A model generated the notes under the pieces. The model worked only from the letters and a program-made list of their open reading frames with translations. It did not search any database and was not told the origin of the DNA. The translations under genes were made by a program, and so were the position numbers. From the NCBI GenBank assembly GCA_913049555.1, contig CAJWYM010000008.1, positions 1-63,332 of the forward strand: a stretch of DNA of 63,332 bases. The letters are read 5' to 3'. Shown in pieces: positions 1 to 7,889 of the stretch; within the stretch, counting starts at the first letter, position 1, and every line of letters starts with the position of its first letter. This DNA comes from an uncultured Opitutia bacterium (GTDB taxonomy: Bacteria > Verrucomicrobiota > Verrucomicrobiia > Opitutales > CAJWYM01).

Positions 1-1328
1 GGCCAAATATAGGCTCTATCGTGAGATTTATAAAATCGCATTTGACTCCCTAGATTGTTTTTATTTGTAGGGGATAAAGCTGCATAACCCGATGACAAAG
101 TGTTGTTGGTAGCTTGAAGACCGATGATTTTCGAGGTGAATTGAACGGTAAAAACAGTCACAAGAGTACCTGTTTTAGAAAATAACTCGGTTCTGAAAAG
201 ATAAGAGTTTACAGTCTTTCCTGCTGGAATTGTCCCTGCATCCATAAGATTCCCTCCTGAAAATAGGGCACTGGATCCATTATGATCTACTGGGAGATTT
301 TCTTCTAAAGTATGTTTGAAGGCTTCTTCGAGAAGAAATCCCTTCTGATCATTTTTAAAATCGCTTATTCTGTATCTAAGCTCACTGCTTTCAGTCAATT
401 TGCCAGTTTCAATATTACCAAAGGGACCCGACGCAACTCCGGGAAGCTTGTGAGTCACAGGATTCAATTCTTGAAGGATTTGATATTCCATGTTTTTGGT
501 TAATTTTTTTAATTGTCCTTCAATCGAACTCATTCCTTCGCCCGTATTGAGTAAGGTTCGGTTCTGTCCTTGAATAAAGGCTACTTGACCATCTAAAACC
601 TGAACCTCTGAACTTCCATTTTTGCCAACGGACATACCAAACTTAGTTCCTAAGTCCTCCACAGAATAATCATGAGTGTGGATTGTAAAACCATGCCCAA
701 CATCGGGAACATCGGCTATCAGTTTTCCGAAGTGTAAACGAGCATTCATTTCGTCAAGAATTTCAAATTTAGCGGGACCCTCAATGGTAACATCTACTCC
801 TACACCAAATAATAGAGAAATGGTTCCCTCTTTTATGTTAAGAATATTGATTCCAATATCATTTCCAGGATGCAACCACTGGCTCTCGTATCCCTCCATG
901 GAGACTTCCCCTTTTATATCATAAATAGAAGCAATAAATCCAGTTTCTGGTAGATTCTCTTGGGAATCTAAATTGGATTGGGTTTCATTTGGAAGAAAAA
1001 ATTCTTTGTTATCAAAAAGAAACAGAGCAAGTAGAATGCTTGCTGCAATCGCCCCCCATGAGGCAAATTTGAGAATTTTATTTTTTTGCGGCTCAATGCT
1101 TTTCCAAGCAATTTCAGCCGGAACGAGAATCATCTCCTCGGATTCAGAATGATTTTTGGTTTCAAGTTCACTCAATGCACAGTGAAGAGACATCGCATCG
1201 CGATAGATTGCTCGGGCACTTTTGTTGTTCAGAAGGATCTCTTCTAATTCCTCTTTTTCATCATTGCTTAGGTTTTTATCCAGCAATCCAGAGAGTAAAT
1301 AGTCCAGTCTTTTTTCGTCAGGTTTCAT
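1..1328 (-). CDS. FecR-like anti-sigma/membrane sensor protein, partial (3' end outside window)
   Basis: An open frame starts at the ATG at 1328 and reads without a stop for 442 codons to the left edge. Its N-terminal ~80 residues are acidic and helical (start MKPDEKRLDYLLSGLL), like the cytoplasmic anti-sigma part of planctomycete/verrucomicrobial FecR proteins. A membrane segment follows at about residues 85-105, then a FecR-type beta domain at about 129-235 with the typical late motif EDLGTKFGMSV. The remainder looks like the start of a secreted beta-rich domain. It lies 4 bases after the ECF sigma gene and is surely co-transcribed. By family knowledge it would hold or activate that sigma factor in response to an envelope signal. 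The signal is unknown. Confidence 0.85.
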   Translation of the reverse strand, partial: MKPDEKRLDYLLSGLLDKNLSNDEKEELEEILLNNKSARAIYRDAMSLHCALSELETKNHSESEEMILVPAEIAWKSIEPQKNKILKFASWGAIAASILLALFLFDNKEFFLPNETQSNLDSQENLPETGFIASIYDIKGEVSMEGYESQWLHPGNDIGINILNIKEGTISLLFGVGVDVTIEGPAKFEILDEMNARLHFGKLIADVPDVGHGFTIHTHDYSVEDLGTKFGMSVGKNGSSEVQVLDGQVAFIQGQNRTLLNTGEGMSSIEGQLKKLTKNMEYQILQELNPVTHKLPGVASGPFGNIETGKLTESSELRYRISDFKNDQKGFLLEEAFKHTLEENLPVDHNGSSALFSGGNLMDAGTIPAGKTVNSYLFRTELFSKTGTLVTVFTVQFTSKIIGLQATNNTLSSGYAALSPTNKNNLGSQMRFYKSHDRAYIW

Positions 1329-1332
1329 TTTT

Positions 1333-1863
1333 TTAAGGGGTGGACGTTTTTGTGTTCGATTCAACACATTTTCTCAAGCTAGAGCGAACTCTCTCAAGAA
1401 CTTTATAAACTTGCTTGGCTGTCATCTTCAGTTGATGAGCAGCCTCTGAGACTTTGTTACCACTTTCATAGCGAAGTTCCACTACTTTTCTATCTCTTTC
1501 TTTTAATTTTAAGATACAGTGTTTTAGGGCAGCGCGTTTGTCCTCCCAAATGTCCTCTTGAGGCCACTCGGCAGCTATGAGTTCCAAAACCGTGTCCCCA
1601 AGATATTTTTCTCGAATTTTTTTCTTTTGTCTAAAATTCATGGTTTCGAAATATGCAAAACGACAGGCCCAACTAAAGAAGGGCCTTGACGGATCGTAAT
1701 CGTTGAATTTTTTCCAAACCAAGACCGCTGTTGTTTGTAATATATCTGCAGCATCTTGTTCATTGTGAACAAGACTGTAAATATAATGTTTCAGGTGAAG
1801 TTGTTCTTTTATGAAAAGTTTCATAAAGAGTCCTTCATCTTTCTTTGTTGGATCTACACTCAT
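1333..1863 (-). CDS. ECF-family RNA polymerase sigma factor (verrucomicrobial/planctomycete type)
   Basis: The product of 176 residues has sigma region 2 (around DAADILQTTAVLVWKKF and the aromatic stretch PFFSWACRFAYFE) and a region 4 helix-turn-helix near the C-terminus (VSEAAHQLKMTAKQVYKVLERV). I chose the ATG at 1863; a longer reading would need TTG at 1899 and adds 12 unremarkable residues. It precedes the FecR-like gene by 4 bases, the usual sigma/anti-sigma order in this phylum. It likely directs transcription of a small envelope or glycan-use regulon. No target promoter could be identified here. Confidence 0.88.
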   Translation of the reverse strand: MSVDPTKKDEGLFMKLFIKEQLHLKHYIYSLVHNEQDAADILQTTAVLVWKKFNDYDPSRPFFSWACRFAYFETMNFRQKKKIREKYLGDTVLELIAAEWPQEDIWEDKRAALKHCILKLKERDRKVVELRYESGNKVSEAAHQLKMTAKQVYKVLERVRSSLRKCVESNTKTSTP

Positions 1864-2181
1864 AGAGACAGTATAATTAGTTGTGGAGTTGAGGTACAAT
1901 TCCCCTAAAAAATTACAGGTTCTTAGATTTAGGGTTTTGGAATAGGATCAATTTAGAATTTAAAAAGGGTTTGTCAAGTGGCTCCTTTCAAATCAATTGT
2001 AATTATTCTTTTAGAGTTGTGTAAGAAACGTTTTTTAAGTTTGAAAATTTTATGGGAATTTTCATTTTCAAAGACAAATAGCTGTTGAACGTGGATTTCT
2101 TTGATTTATATTAAGATTCCCCACTTAAAATCACTCTCAAATTGAGTCTTATTGAATTGAGAAAGAACCCTCTATATATTT
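1864..2181. other. Intergenic region between divergent sigma factor and sulfatase genes
   Basis: These 318 AT-rich bases separate the minus-strand sigma gene from the plus-strand sulfatase and must hold the promoters of both. I see no convincing -35/-10 pair, hairpin or repeat. The sulfatase ATG at 2182 has only a weak, distant purine stretch (GAGAAAG, near 2158) as a possible ribosome binding site. Confidence 0.4.
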
Positions 2182-3834
2182 ATGAAAAATTCAGGACGAT
2201 TTATTTTTTTATTTTTATTTTTTTCAGTTATCCATGCTCAGGAGAGGCCAAATATTCTGCTTATGATGACAGACGATGTGGGAATGGAGTGGTTCGGTTG
2301 TTATGGAAATGCCAAAAAATTGACTCCTCACTTAGATCAATTAGCAGAAACAGGTGTCAGGTTTGAACATTGCTATTCTCAGCCTATCTGCACTCCCTCA
2401 AGGGTGAAAATTATGACGGGAAGATATGGATTTAGAAACTATCGTGGTTTCGGGCACTTACCGAAATCAGAAATCACTTTTGCCAATCTTTTACAAGATG
2501 TGGGCTACAAAACTTGTGTTGTTGGCAAGTGGCAACTGGCTGAATATCCGTCGAAAAATGTGAAGGGTGGCAAAGGAATGATTCCGCTTGAGGCAGGTTT
2601 CGAGGAGCATAGTTGTTGGTCTCTCAATGACCGCGGAAACCGATATTGGGATCCTTTGATTGAAACCAATGGTGAAATCAAGAAACACAACGGAGCCTAC
2701 GGTCCCGATGTCGTCTCTGACTTTGCCATGGATTTTATGACGCGCAACAAAGACGTTCCTTTTTTTTGTTATTATCCAATGATACTTACGCACTCTCCTC
2801 ATGTTCCAACTCCAGACAGTATTGATCCAAATAGTAAAGATGAACAGCAGAATTTAGAAGATATGGTTCAGTATACCGACAAAATAGTGGGTAAGCTTGT
2901 GACTCATCTCAAAAACTTGGGTATTTACGAAAATACATTGATCCTGTTTACAAGCGACAACGGGACTTCTCAATCGATAGAAGCTGAGATGATAGATGGC
3001 AGGGTTCTCAAAGGGGGCAAGGGAAGTATGCAAGATAAGGGAACTCATGTTCCTTTGATTGCTCATTGGAATCAAGCAGTTCAAGAAAATGCAGTTGTTC
3101 AAGATTTAGTAGATTTTAGCGATTTTCTACCCACTTTTGTGGAGGTTGCTGGTGCAAAAATACCAGCAGATAGAGTGATAGATGGTTACTCTTTTGCCCC
3201 TCAACTTAAAGGTCTAGAGGGGAAAGTCAGAGATTGGGCTTATTGCAACTACTGGTATGCCGGAAGAACGAAGAAAGGGGAAAGACATTGGGTTCGAAAT
3301 CATCGCTATAAATTGTATGAAAACGGGGACTTTTTTAATGTTCTTGAGGATAGAGATGAAAATTCTCCGATTGAGGAAGGATCCTCCGTTGAATTTGTTC
3401 AAACTCAATTTAATAAGCTTCAAAAAGTATTTGAAAATTTTGATCACAAGATTGATCTTACAATTGATTACTCAAAACAAAAGTTGTACAGAAATCAGTG
3501 GAAAAAAAGTAGAAATCAAATTTTGAGTCAGATGCCTGAAAATAAGAGGATCCAAGAATTGATTGCAAGGGTCCAAGAACTAAACAAGCAAAAGCTTGAG
3601 TTGGCAAAGAGAAATTCAAAATTATCAGGGGACAATGAGAAAAAGTTATTGAAGTTCATTCAATCCAAAAAGTTTAATAAAAATACTGAGGTTGAAGAAC
3701 TCAATGCGAGGATAGATGCAGCCAATGATGAGATTGATTCTGTCTGTATAGAAAAGAGTCCAGAATTTAAAAAATTACATGACCTATTGAAAAACTTCTC
3801 AGGACTTGGTAAAGAGGGAGTTGGGGATGCTTAG
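2182..3834 (+). CDS. Secreted sulfatase (S1 family) with C-terminal coiled coil
   Basis: A signal peptide (residues 1-19) is followed by an alkaline-phosphatase-fold sulfatase. The formylglycine signature CTPSR begins at Cys70, metal-binding Asp residues sit in MMTDDVG, and a second set lies in FTSDNGT. The usual GKWHL motif reads GKWQL, so the active-site His is Gln at position 118. After the sulfatase fold (to about residue 400), residues 440-545 are charged, Leu/Lys/Glu-rich and predicted coiled coil, which is unusual for the family. By family it removes sulfate esters from a glycan in the periplasm or outside the cell. The gene stands alone upstream of a convergent AraC regulator. Confidence 0.88.
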   Translation: MKNSGRFIFLFLFFSVIHAQERPNILLMMTDDVGMEWFGCYGNAKKLTPHLDQLAETGVRFEHCYSQPICTPSRVKIMTGRYGFRNYRGFGHLPKSEITFANLLQDVGYKTCVVGKWQLAEYPSKNVKGGKGMIPLEAGFEEHSCWSLNDRGNRYWDPLIETNGEIKKHNGAYGPDVVSDFAMDFMTRNKDVPFFCYYPMILTHSPHVPTPDSIDPNSKDEQQNLEDMVQYTDKIVGKLVTHLKNLGIYENTLILFTSDNGTSQSIEAEMIDGRVLKGGKGSMQDKGTHVPLIAHWNQAVQENAVVQDLVDFSDFLPTFVEVAGAKIPADRVIDGYSFAPQLKGLEGKVRDWAYCNYWYAGRTKKGERHWVRNHRYKLYENGDFFNVLEDRDENSPIEEGSSVEFVQTQFNKLQKVFENFDHKIDLTIDYSKQKLYRNQWKKSRNQILSQMPENKRIQELIARVQELNKQKLELAKRNSKLSGDNEKKLLKFIQSKKFNKNTEVEELNARIDAANDEIDSVCIEKSPEFKKLHDLLKNFSGLGKEGVGDA

Positions 3835-4017
3835 ATTCGCCCCCTTAGTTGTTGTGCTTTTTCTGATGTTGGCCAAGTTGTTTGAAATTACTCAAAGATC
3901 AACACGAGGATTCAAAAATCGTTTCATTTTCGACTGAGGTGTAATCAAAATCTGGGAACCAACCGTTAATGGCTCATTTATTTAAAAGAGTTACAGCAAT
4001 TCTAGCAGTAATATTTT

Positions 4018-4923
4018 TCAATTCAAAAAAAGACCTCGGTTTTCCAATCTATATTTTGACGGGGACATTTTTGTAAGCTTTTTAAATGCTCTTGAGAAAT
4101 AAAAGGAATCTTGATAGCCCACTTGACGGGCGATTTCTTGGATATTTAAATCTTTCTTAATGAGTAAGCGTTTTGCTTTGTCCATTTTTAATTGGGTAAA
4201 GTAGTCGATGGGACTCATGGTCGTTACTTTTTTAAACAAAGAACGGTAATAGTTAGGAGACATATCGACTTTTTCAGCCAATGCTTTTACTTTGTGGTTT
4301 TCTCTTAAATGAGTCCTCATAAAAATCATGGAATTTCGAATTTTTGCATGATTGGAATCTTTTGGTTTAGAAGTTCTATTCTTGAGGATAAATAATTTAC
4401 CAAGAAACTGAGAACAATAGAGAGAAGTTACTAAAAGATTTTCATATTTAAGACCGTCGTCGATACAATCAAAAACTTTTTCCCAAATTTCATCGATGCA
4501 TTCTAGATCTGGAACCTGGAAAATTGGATTGGAGAGATGGATGCCTAATGCGTTGCAATAGGATTCCGATTGCTTTCCTATAAAGTGCATCCAGCATCTT
4601 ACCCAAGGATCTTGCTTATTTGCCCAGTAGCTGTGTGGAACATTGGGAGGAATTATAAAAAGATCCCCGACCGTTAAAATGTATCGTTTATCATAGACTT
4701 TTAGTACCCCTTTACCCTTCAAACATATATGTAGGGTGAATTCACTCAAACCTTTGGGAACCTCAGTAATCTGATCCGCGGTCGAGGACTGCTTTCCAAT
4801 TCGAATCAAGAACAAATCTTGTAACAAGTCTTTGTGTTTGTTTTCATAAACAACGGATTCTGGAAAAATGGCACCCGTTGTTTTATCATTTTTAACAATA
4901 AAATTTGTCCTATCTTTTTTCAT
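4018..4923 (-). CDS. AraC-family transcriptional regulator (cupin sensor + HTH)
   Basis: The N-terminal half contains a cupin-type sugar-sensing fold (LTVGDLFIIPPNVPHSYW, about residues 85-105). The C-terminal 100 residues carry the double helix-turn-helix of AraC/XylS proteins, ending in the signature GYQDSFYFSRAFKKLTKMSP. It is divergent from the DUF1080 gene at 5199 and convergent with the sulfatase at 2182. It probably senses a sugar released from the target glycan and activates neighbouring genes. The specific ligand cannot be read from the sequence. Confidence 0.9.
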   Translation of the reverse strand: MKKDRTNFIVKNDKTTGAIFPESVVYENKHKDLLQDLFLIRIGKQSSTADQITEVPKGLSEFTLHICLKGKGVLKVYDKRYILTVGDLFIIPPNVPHSYWANKQDPWVRCWMHFIGKQSESYCNALGIHLSNPIFQVPDLECIDEIWEKVFDCIDDGLKYENLLVTSLYCSQFLGKLFILKNRTSKPKDSNHAKIRNSMIFMRTHLRENHKVKALAEKVDMSPNYYRSLFKKVTTMSPIDYFTQLKMDKAKRLLIKKDLNIQEIARQVGYQDSFYFSRAFKKLTKMSPSKYRLENRGLFLN

Positions 4924-5198
4924 AATAAAATGTCTGAATTAAGAATTTTTGAAAGGTTATGACTTTTTGTCCACGTAGACTAAGTTTCAACATTAAACTA
5001 GGGTGGGAGTTATTTCCATAGATTATTCAGATTAGAACATGGATAATTTGCTCAACTATGCTGGCGGAAATACAAAGTTGCAATTTCATCTGCAAATCGA
5101 TCTAGCAAACACGTTGAAGTGATTTTTTGGATCAAATAATCCACGGAATAGTTAGAATAGTCCATGTTTAATTGTGGATTCCTCTATTAACTTTTATT
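4924..5198. promoter_or_regulatory. Divergent control region between AraC regulator and DUF1080 gene
   Basis: These 275 bases must contain both divergent promoters. An imperfect dyad is visible, with arms TTATTTCCAT at 5010-5019 and ATGGATAA at 5039-5046, separated by one to two helical turns as AraC-type half-sites often are. The TCCATG element recurs at 5161-5166. I infer that the adjacent AraC protein binds here; the exact sites are uncertain. Confidence 0.3.
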
Positions 5199-6140
5199 AT
5201 GAGAAAGCTTAGTCTTATAATCCTTTTTATTTCATTCACCAATGGATTGTCTGGAGTGATTTGGACAAGCCCTTCCATTGCCCAAAAAGAGCGAGATGAT
5301 TTTTTAATTCAAGGGGAATACGTCTCTAAGGACAACTCTTATGCTGCTCAGGTCATTGCTTTGGATCAGGAAAAATTTGAAGCTTTCATATTGGATGGAG
5401 GCTTGCCCGGACAAGGATGGAATCAAAAATTAGGTCGACAAAAACTAACAGGTAGAAGCAAAGAAGGTGGAATTTATTTTACAGGGGATACTTTGAATGC
5501 AGTGATTCAATCGGGCAAGATGGAATTGTCATTTGAGGAAGGAAATAAAATTGTGCTTTCAAAAATATTTCGAGTCAGTCCTACCTATGGTCTTGAAGCT
5601 CCTGAGGGGGCAATTGTTTTATTCGATGGGACGAATGTCGATTCCTGGACGGATACAGAACTGCAAAATGGATTGTTAAAATTTGGCGCTAAAAGTAAGG
5701 AGACTTTTAAAAATTATAGGCTTCATCTTGAATTTCGTTTGCCTTATAAGCCAAAGGCTAAAGGCCAAGCTCGGGGAAATAGTGGTTTTTTCCATGGTTT
5801 CGGACCTCAAAAAAGGCTGGAGCTACAAATTCTGGATTCTTTCGGTTTGAGTGAGACAATGAATCACTGCGGAGCTATATACAAAGTAGCGTCGCCGCTT
5901 TTAAATATGAGTTATCCCCCTTTACAATGGCAAACCTATGATATCGAGTATATGGATGCTGTATTTAAAGATGGAAAGTTGATTTCTTCCGGGATAATTA
6001 CCGTCCGTCATAATGGGGTTGTAATTCATGAAAAACTTAAAATTCCTGCCAAAAGAAAAGAACAGAAATCTGGGATTTTTTACCTACAGGATCATAAAAA
6101 TCCAGTTTTTTTTAAAAACATTTGGGTGGTTGAAAAATAA
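5199..6140 (+). CDS. DUF1080 (3-keto-disaccharide hydrolase/LamG-like) secreted protein
   Basis: I start at ATG 5199, which gives a clean signal peptide (MRKLSLIILFISFTNGLS); a TTG at 5172 would add nine residues in front. An N-terminal half of about 135 residues precedes a DUF1080 domain with its hallmarks: LFDGTNVDSW near residue 150, GNSGFFHG near residue 195, LQILDS, and the terminal FKNIWV. DUF1080 proteins have a concanavalin-like fold and are abundant in Planctomycetes and Verrucomicrobia. Some hydrolyse 3-keto-glycosides. Divergent from an AraC regulator and 25 bases from the convergent PAS-AraC gene. Confidence 0.85.
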   Translation: MRKLSLIILFISFTNGLSGVIWTSPSIAQKERDDFLIQGEYVSKDNSYAAQVIALDQEKFEAFILDGGLPGQGWNQKLGRQKLTGRSKEGGIYFTGDTLNAVIQSGKMELSFEEGNKIVLSKIFRVSPTYGLEAPEGAIVLFDGTNVDSWTDTELQNGLLKFGAKSKETFKNYRLHLEFRLPYKPKAKGQARGNSGFFHGFGPQKRLELQILDSFGLSETMNHCGAIYKVASPLLNMSYPPLQWQTYDIEYMDAVFKDGKLISSGIITVRHNGVVIHEKLKIPAKRKEQKSGIFYLQDHKNPVFFKNIWVVEK

Positions 6141-6165
6141 TTTGTGCCTCTGACCAAATCTCAGT

Positions 6166-6879
6166 TTAAACTAAAGATAGATACTTTTTTGGAGTGACCC
6201 CAAATTGTTTTTTAAATTCTTTACTCATATAGCTCTGATCACAGTATCCACAACTATGTGCGATTTCACCCAGACTCATCGTGGAACTTTTAAGGAGTTC
6301 AAACACGGCTTGTGCTCGAACATTTCTGATATACCCAGCGATGGTTCTGTTGAATGTTTTTTTAAACAAGCGTTCTAAGGTTCTTTGTGACAAGAAGCTC
6401 AAGTTGGCCAATTGTTGAATTTGTATTTTTTCAGAATAATTTTCCGCTATATATTCTAATACTTTAGATAGGGACTCTGGGAAGATTGTTCTTAGGTACT
6501 TCCCTTCTTTTTTTTGACAAATGCCAGTGATTCCAATGCAGGTTCCATTTTCATCAACGACCGGATATTTGTGGGTGACATACCAAAACATCTGACCGAT
6601 TTCATTTGGAATCAATTCTAAGATGTTGAGTTTGGGATTCTTAGATTCCATCACTTCTTGGTCATCTTCCCAATACCTTTCGGCATTGTGTTTAGGGAAA
6701 AAATCAAAGTCATTTTTACCAAAAATTTCATCTCTTAGGTTCAATCGTAAAATTCGAATCAATTCTTGATTGCAAGTTACAAATTTTCCATCTCGATCTT
6801 TTGCAAAAAAAGTAGTTTCGGAAACATGATCGAACAAAGAGGAAACAATCGAAGTCGGTAAATAATTATTTATATCCAT
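6166..6879 (-). CDS. PAS-domain AraC-type transcriptional regulator
   Basis: The 237 residues comprise a PAS sensor (about 10-130, with the typical FGKNDFDFFP and EIGQMFWYVTHKYPV stretches) and an AraC helix-turn-helix (about 135-237, ending GYCDQSYMSKEFKKQFGVTP). This PAS-AraC architecture is common in planctomycete and verrucomicrobial glycan islands. It is divergent from the TIM-barrel epimerase and PVC-type cytochrome genes at 7047 and 7886, the likely targets. What the PAS pocket senses is unknown. Confidence 0.88.
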   Translation of the reverse strand: MDINNYLPTSIVSSLFDHVSETTFFAKDRDGKFVTCNQELIRILRLNLRDEIFGKNDFDFFPKHNAERYWEDDQEVMESKNPKLNILELIPNEIGQMFWYVTHKYPVVDENGTCIGITGICQKKEGKYLRTIFPESLSKVLEYIAENYSEKIQIQQLANLSFLSQRTLERLFKKTFNRTIAGYIRNVRAQAVFELLKSSTMSLGEIAHSCGYCDQSYMSKEFKKQFGVTPKKYLSLV

Positions 6880-7046
6880 ATGTCAAAAAATAACTAAACT
6901 TAGTTTTTGATTATTGCAAGCAGTCCTTTTGCTGAGTTGCTTTTGAAGGCATTTGTATGATTTATTCATTTCTTATTTGTCGAAATTATTATAACAATAG
7001 CCTTTATTTTTATAGTAAAAAGTCAGTTTTGAAGTATATTTCGATT

Positions 7047-7889
7047 ATGAAATTTGGGATCAATCTACTCTTGTGGGATTATTTTATAGATGAAAAATAT
7101 TATTCTATTTTTTCTGAAATAAAAAAAATGGGATATCATGGAGTTGAGATTCCACTGGGTATCGGAGATGACAAGCATTATAAAGAATTAGCCCATGTGA
7201 TTTCGAATGAGGGCTTGGACTGTACCTGCACTATAAACGGGAATTCTGAGCACAATCTTTTGTCTGGAGACAAAAAGATTCAAAGCAGAGGTGTGGATTT
7301 GATTAGAAATGGATTGGAAATGGCTCAACTTTTAGGGAGCAGAATTCTTGGAGGTCCTTTTTATTGCTCTCCCTCAAATTTTTCAGGTTATAAACCTTCC
7401 TTTGATGAATTGAATCGTTCTGCTCAAATCACAAACCAATTAGCCGAATATGCCTCTCTATGTGATGTTAGGATATGCGCTGAGTTCTTGAATCATTTTG
7501 AGTGTTATTTGTTAAATACTGTCAAGCAAACCAGAGATTGGGTAGACTTAGTGGATCATCCGAATGTGGGCATTCACTATGATACGCATCATGTTCATTA
7601 CGAAGAAAAGAGTATTGAGGAAGCGATCATTTGTGGAGGTGATAAAATTTACCATATTCATTTTTCTGAAAATCATAGAGGTGCGATTGGTCAGGGTTTG
7701 GTGGATTGGAAAGAGACGGTCCGTTGTCTTAAAGAAATTGGATACGATGATTGGATTGTTTTTGAAGCTTTTAGTTCTAAAAATTCAGAATTGAGGAGGG
7801 CTTTGAAAATTTGGAGAGATCTCTTTAAAGATGAATTAAAATTGTCATCTGAGGGTCTAAAATTTATGAGAAAGGTTTGGTGTGTATGA
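7047..7889 (+). CDS. Sugar phosphate isomerase/epimerase family TIM barrel (ketose 3-epimerase-like)
   Basis: I start at ATG 7047 (MKFGINLLLW), since a barrel strand normally opens this family; the frame could extend 30 codons upstream, but that part is low-complexity and Tyr/Asn-rich. Predicted metal ligands of the D-tagatose/D-psicose 3-epimerase type are Glu146, Asp179, His205 and Glu240. It would interconvert ketoses or act on a related sugar in the cytoplasm. Its stop overlaps the next ATG (ATGA at 7886-7889), so it is translationally coupled to the PVC-type haem protein. The substrate is not determinable. Confidence 0.85.
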   Translation: MKFGINLLLWDYFIDEKYYSIFSEIKKMGYHGVEIPLGIGDDKHYKELAHVISNEGLDCTCTINGNSEHNLLSGDKKIQSRGVDLIRNGLEMAQLLGSRILGGPFYCSPSNFSGYKPSFDELNRSAQITNQLAEYASLCDVRICAEFLNHFECYLLNTVKQTRDWVDLVDHPNVGIHYDTHHVHYEEKSIEEAIICGGDKIYHIHFSENHRGAIGQGLVDWKETVRCLKEIGYDDWIVFEAFSSKNSELRRALKIWRDLFKDELKLSSEGLKFMRKVWCV

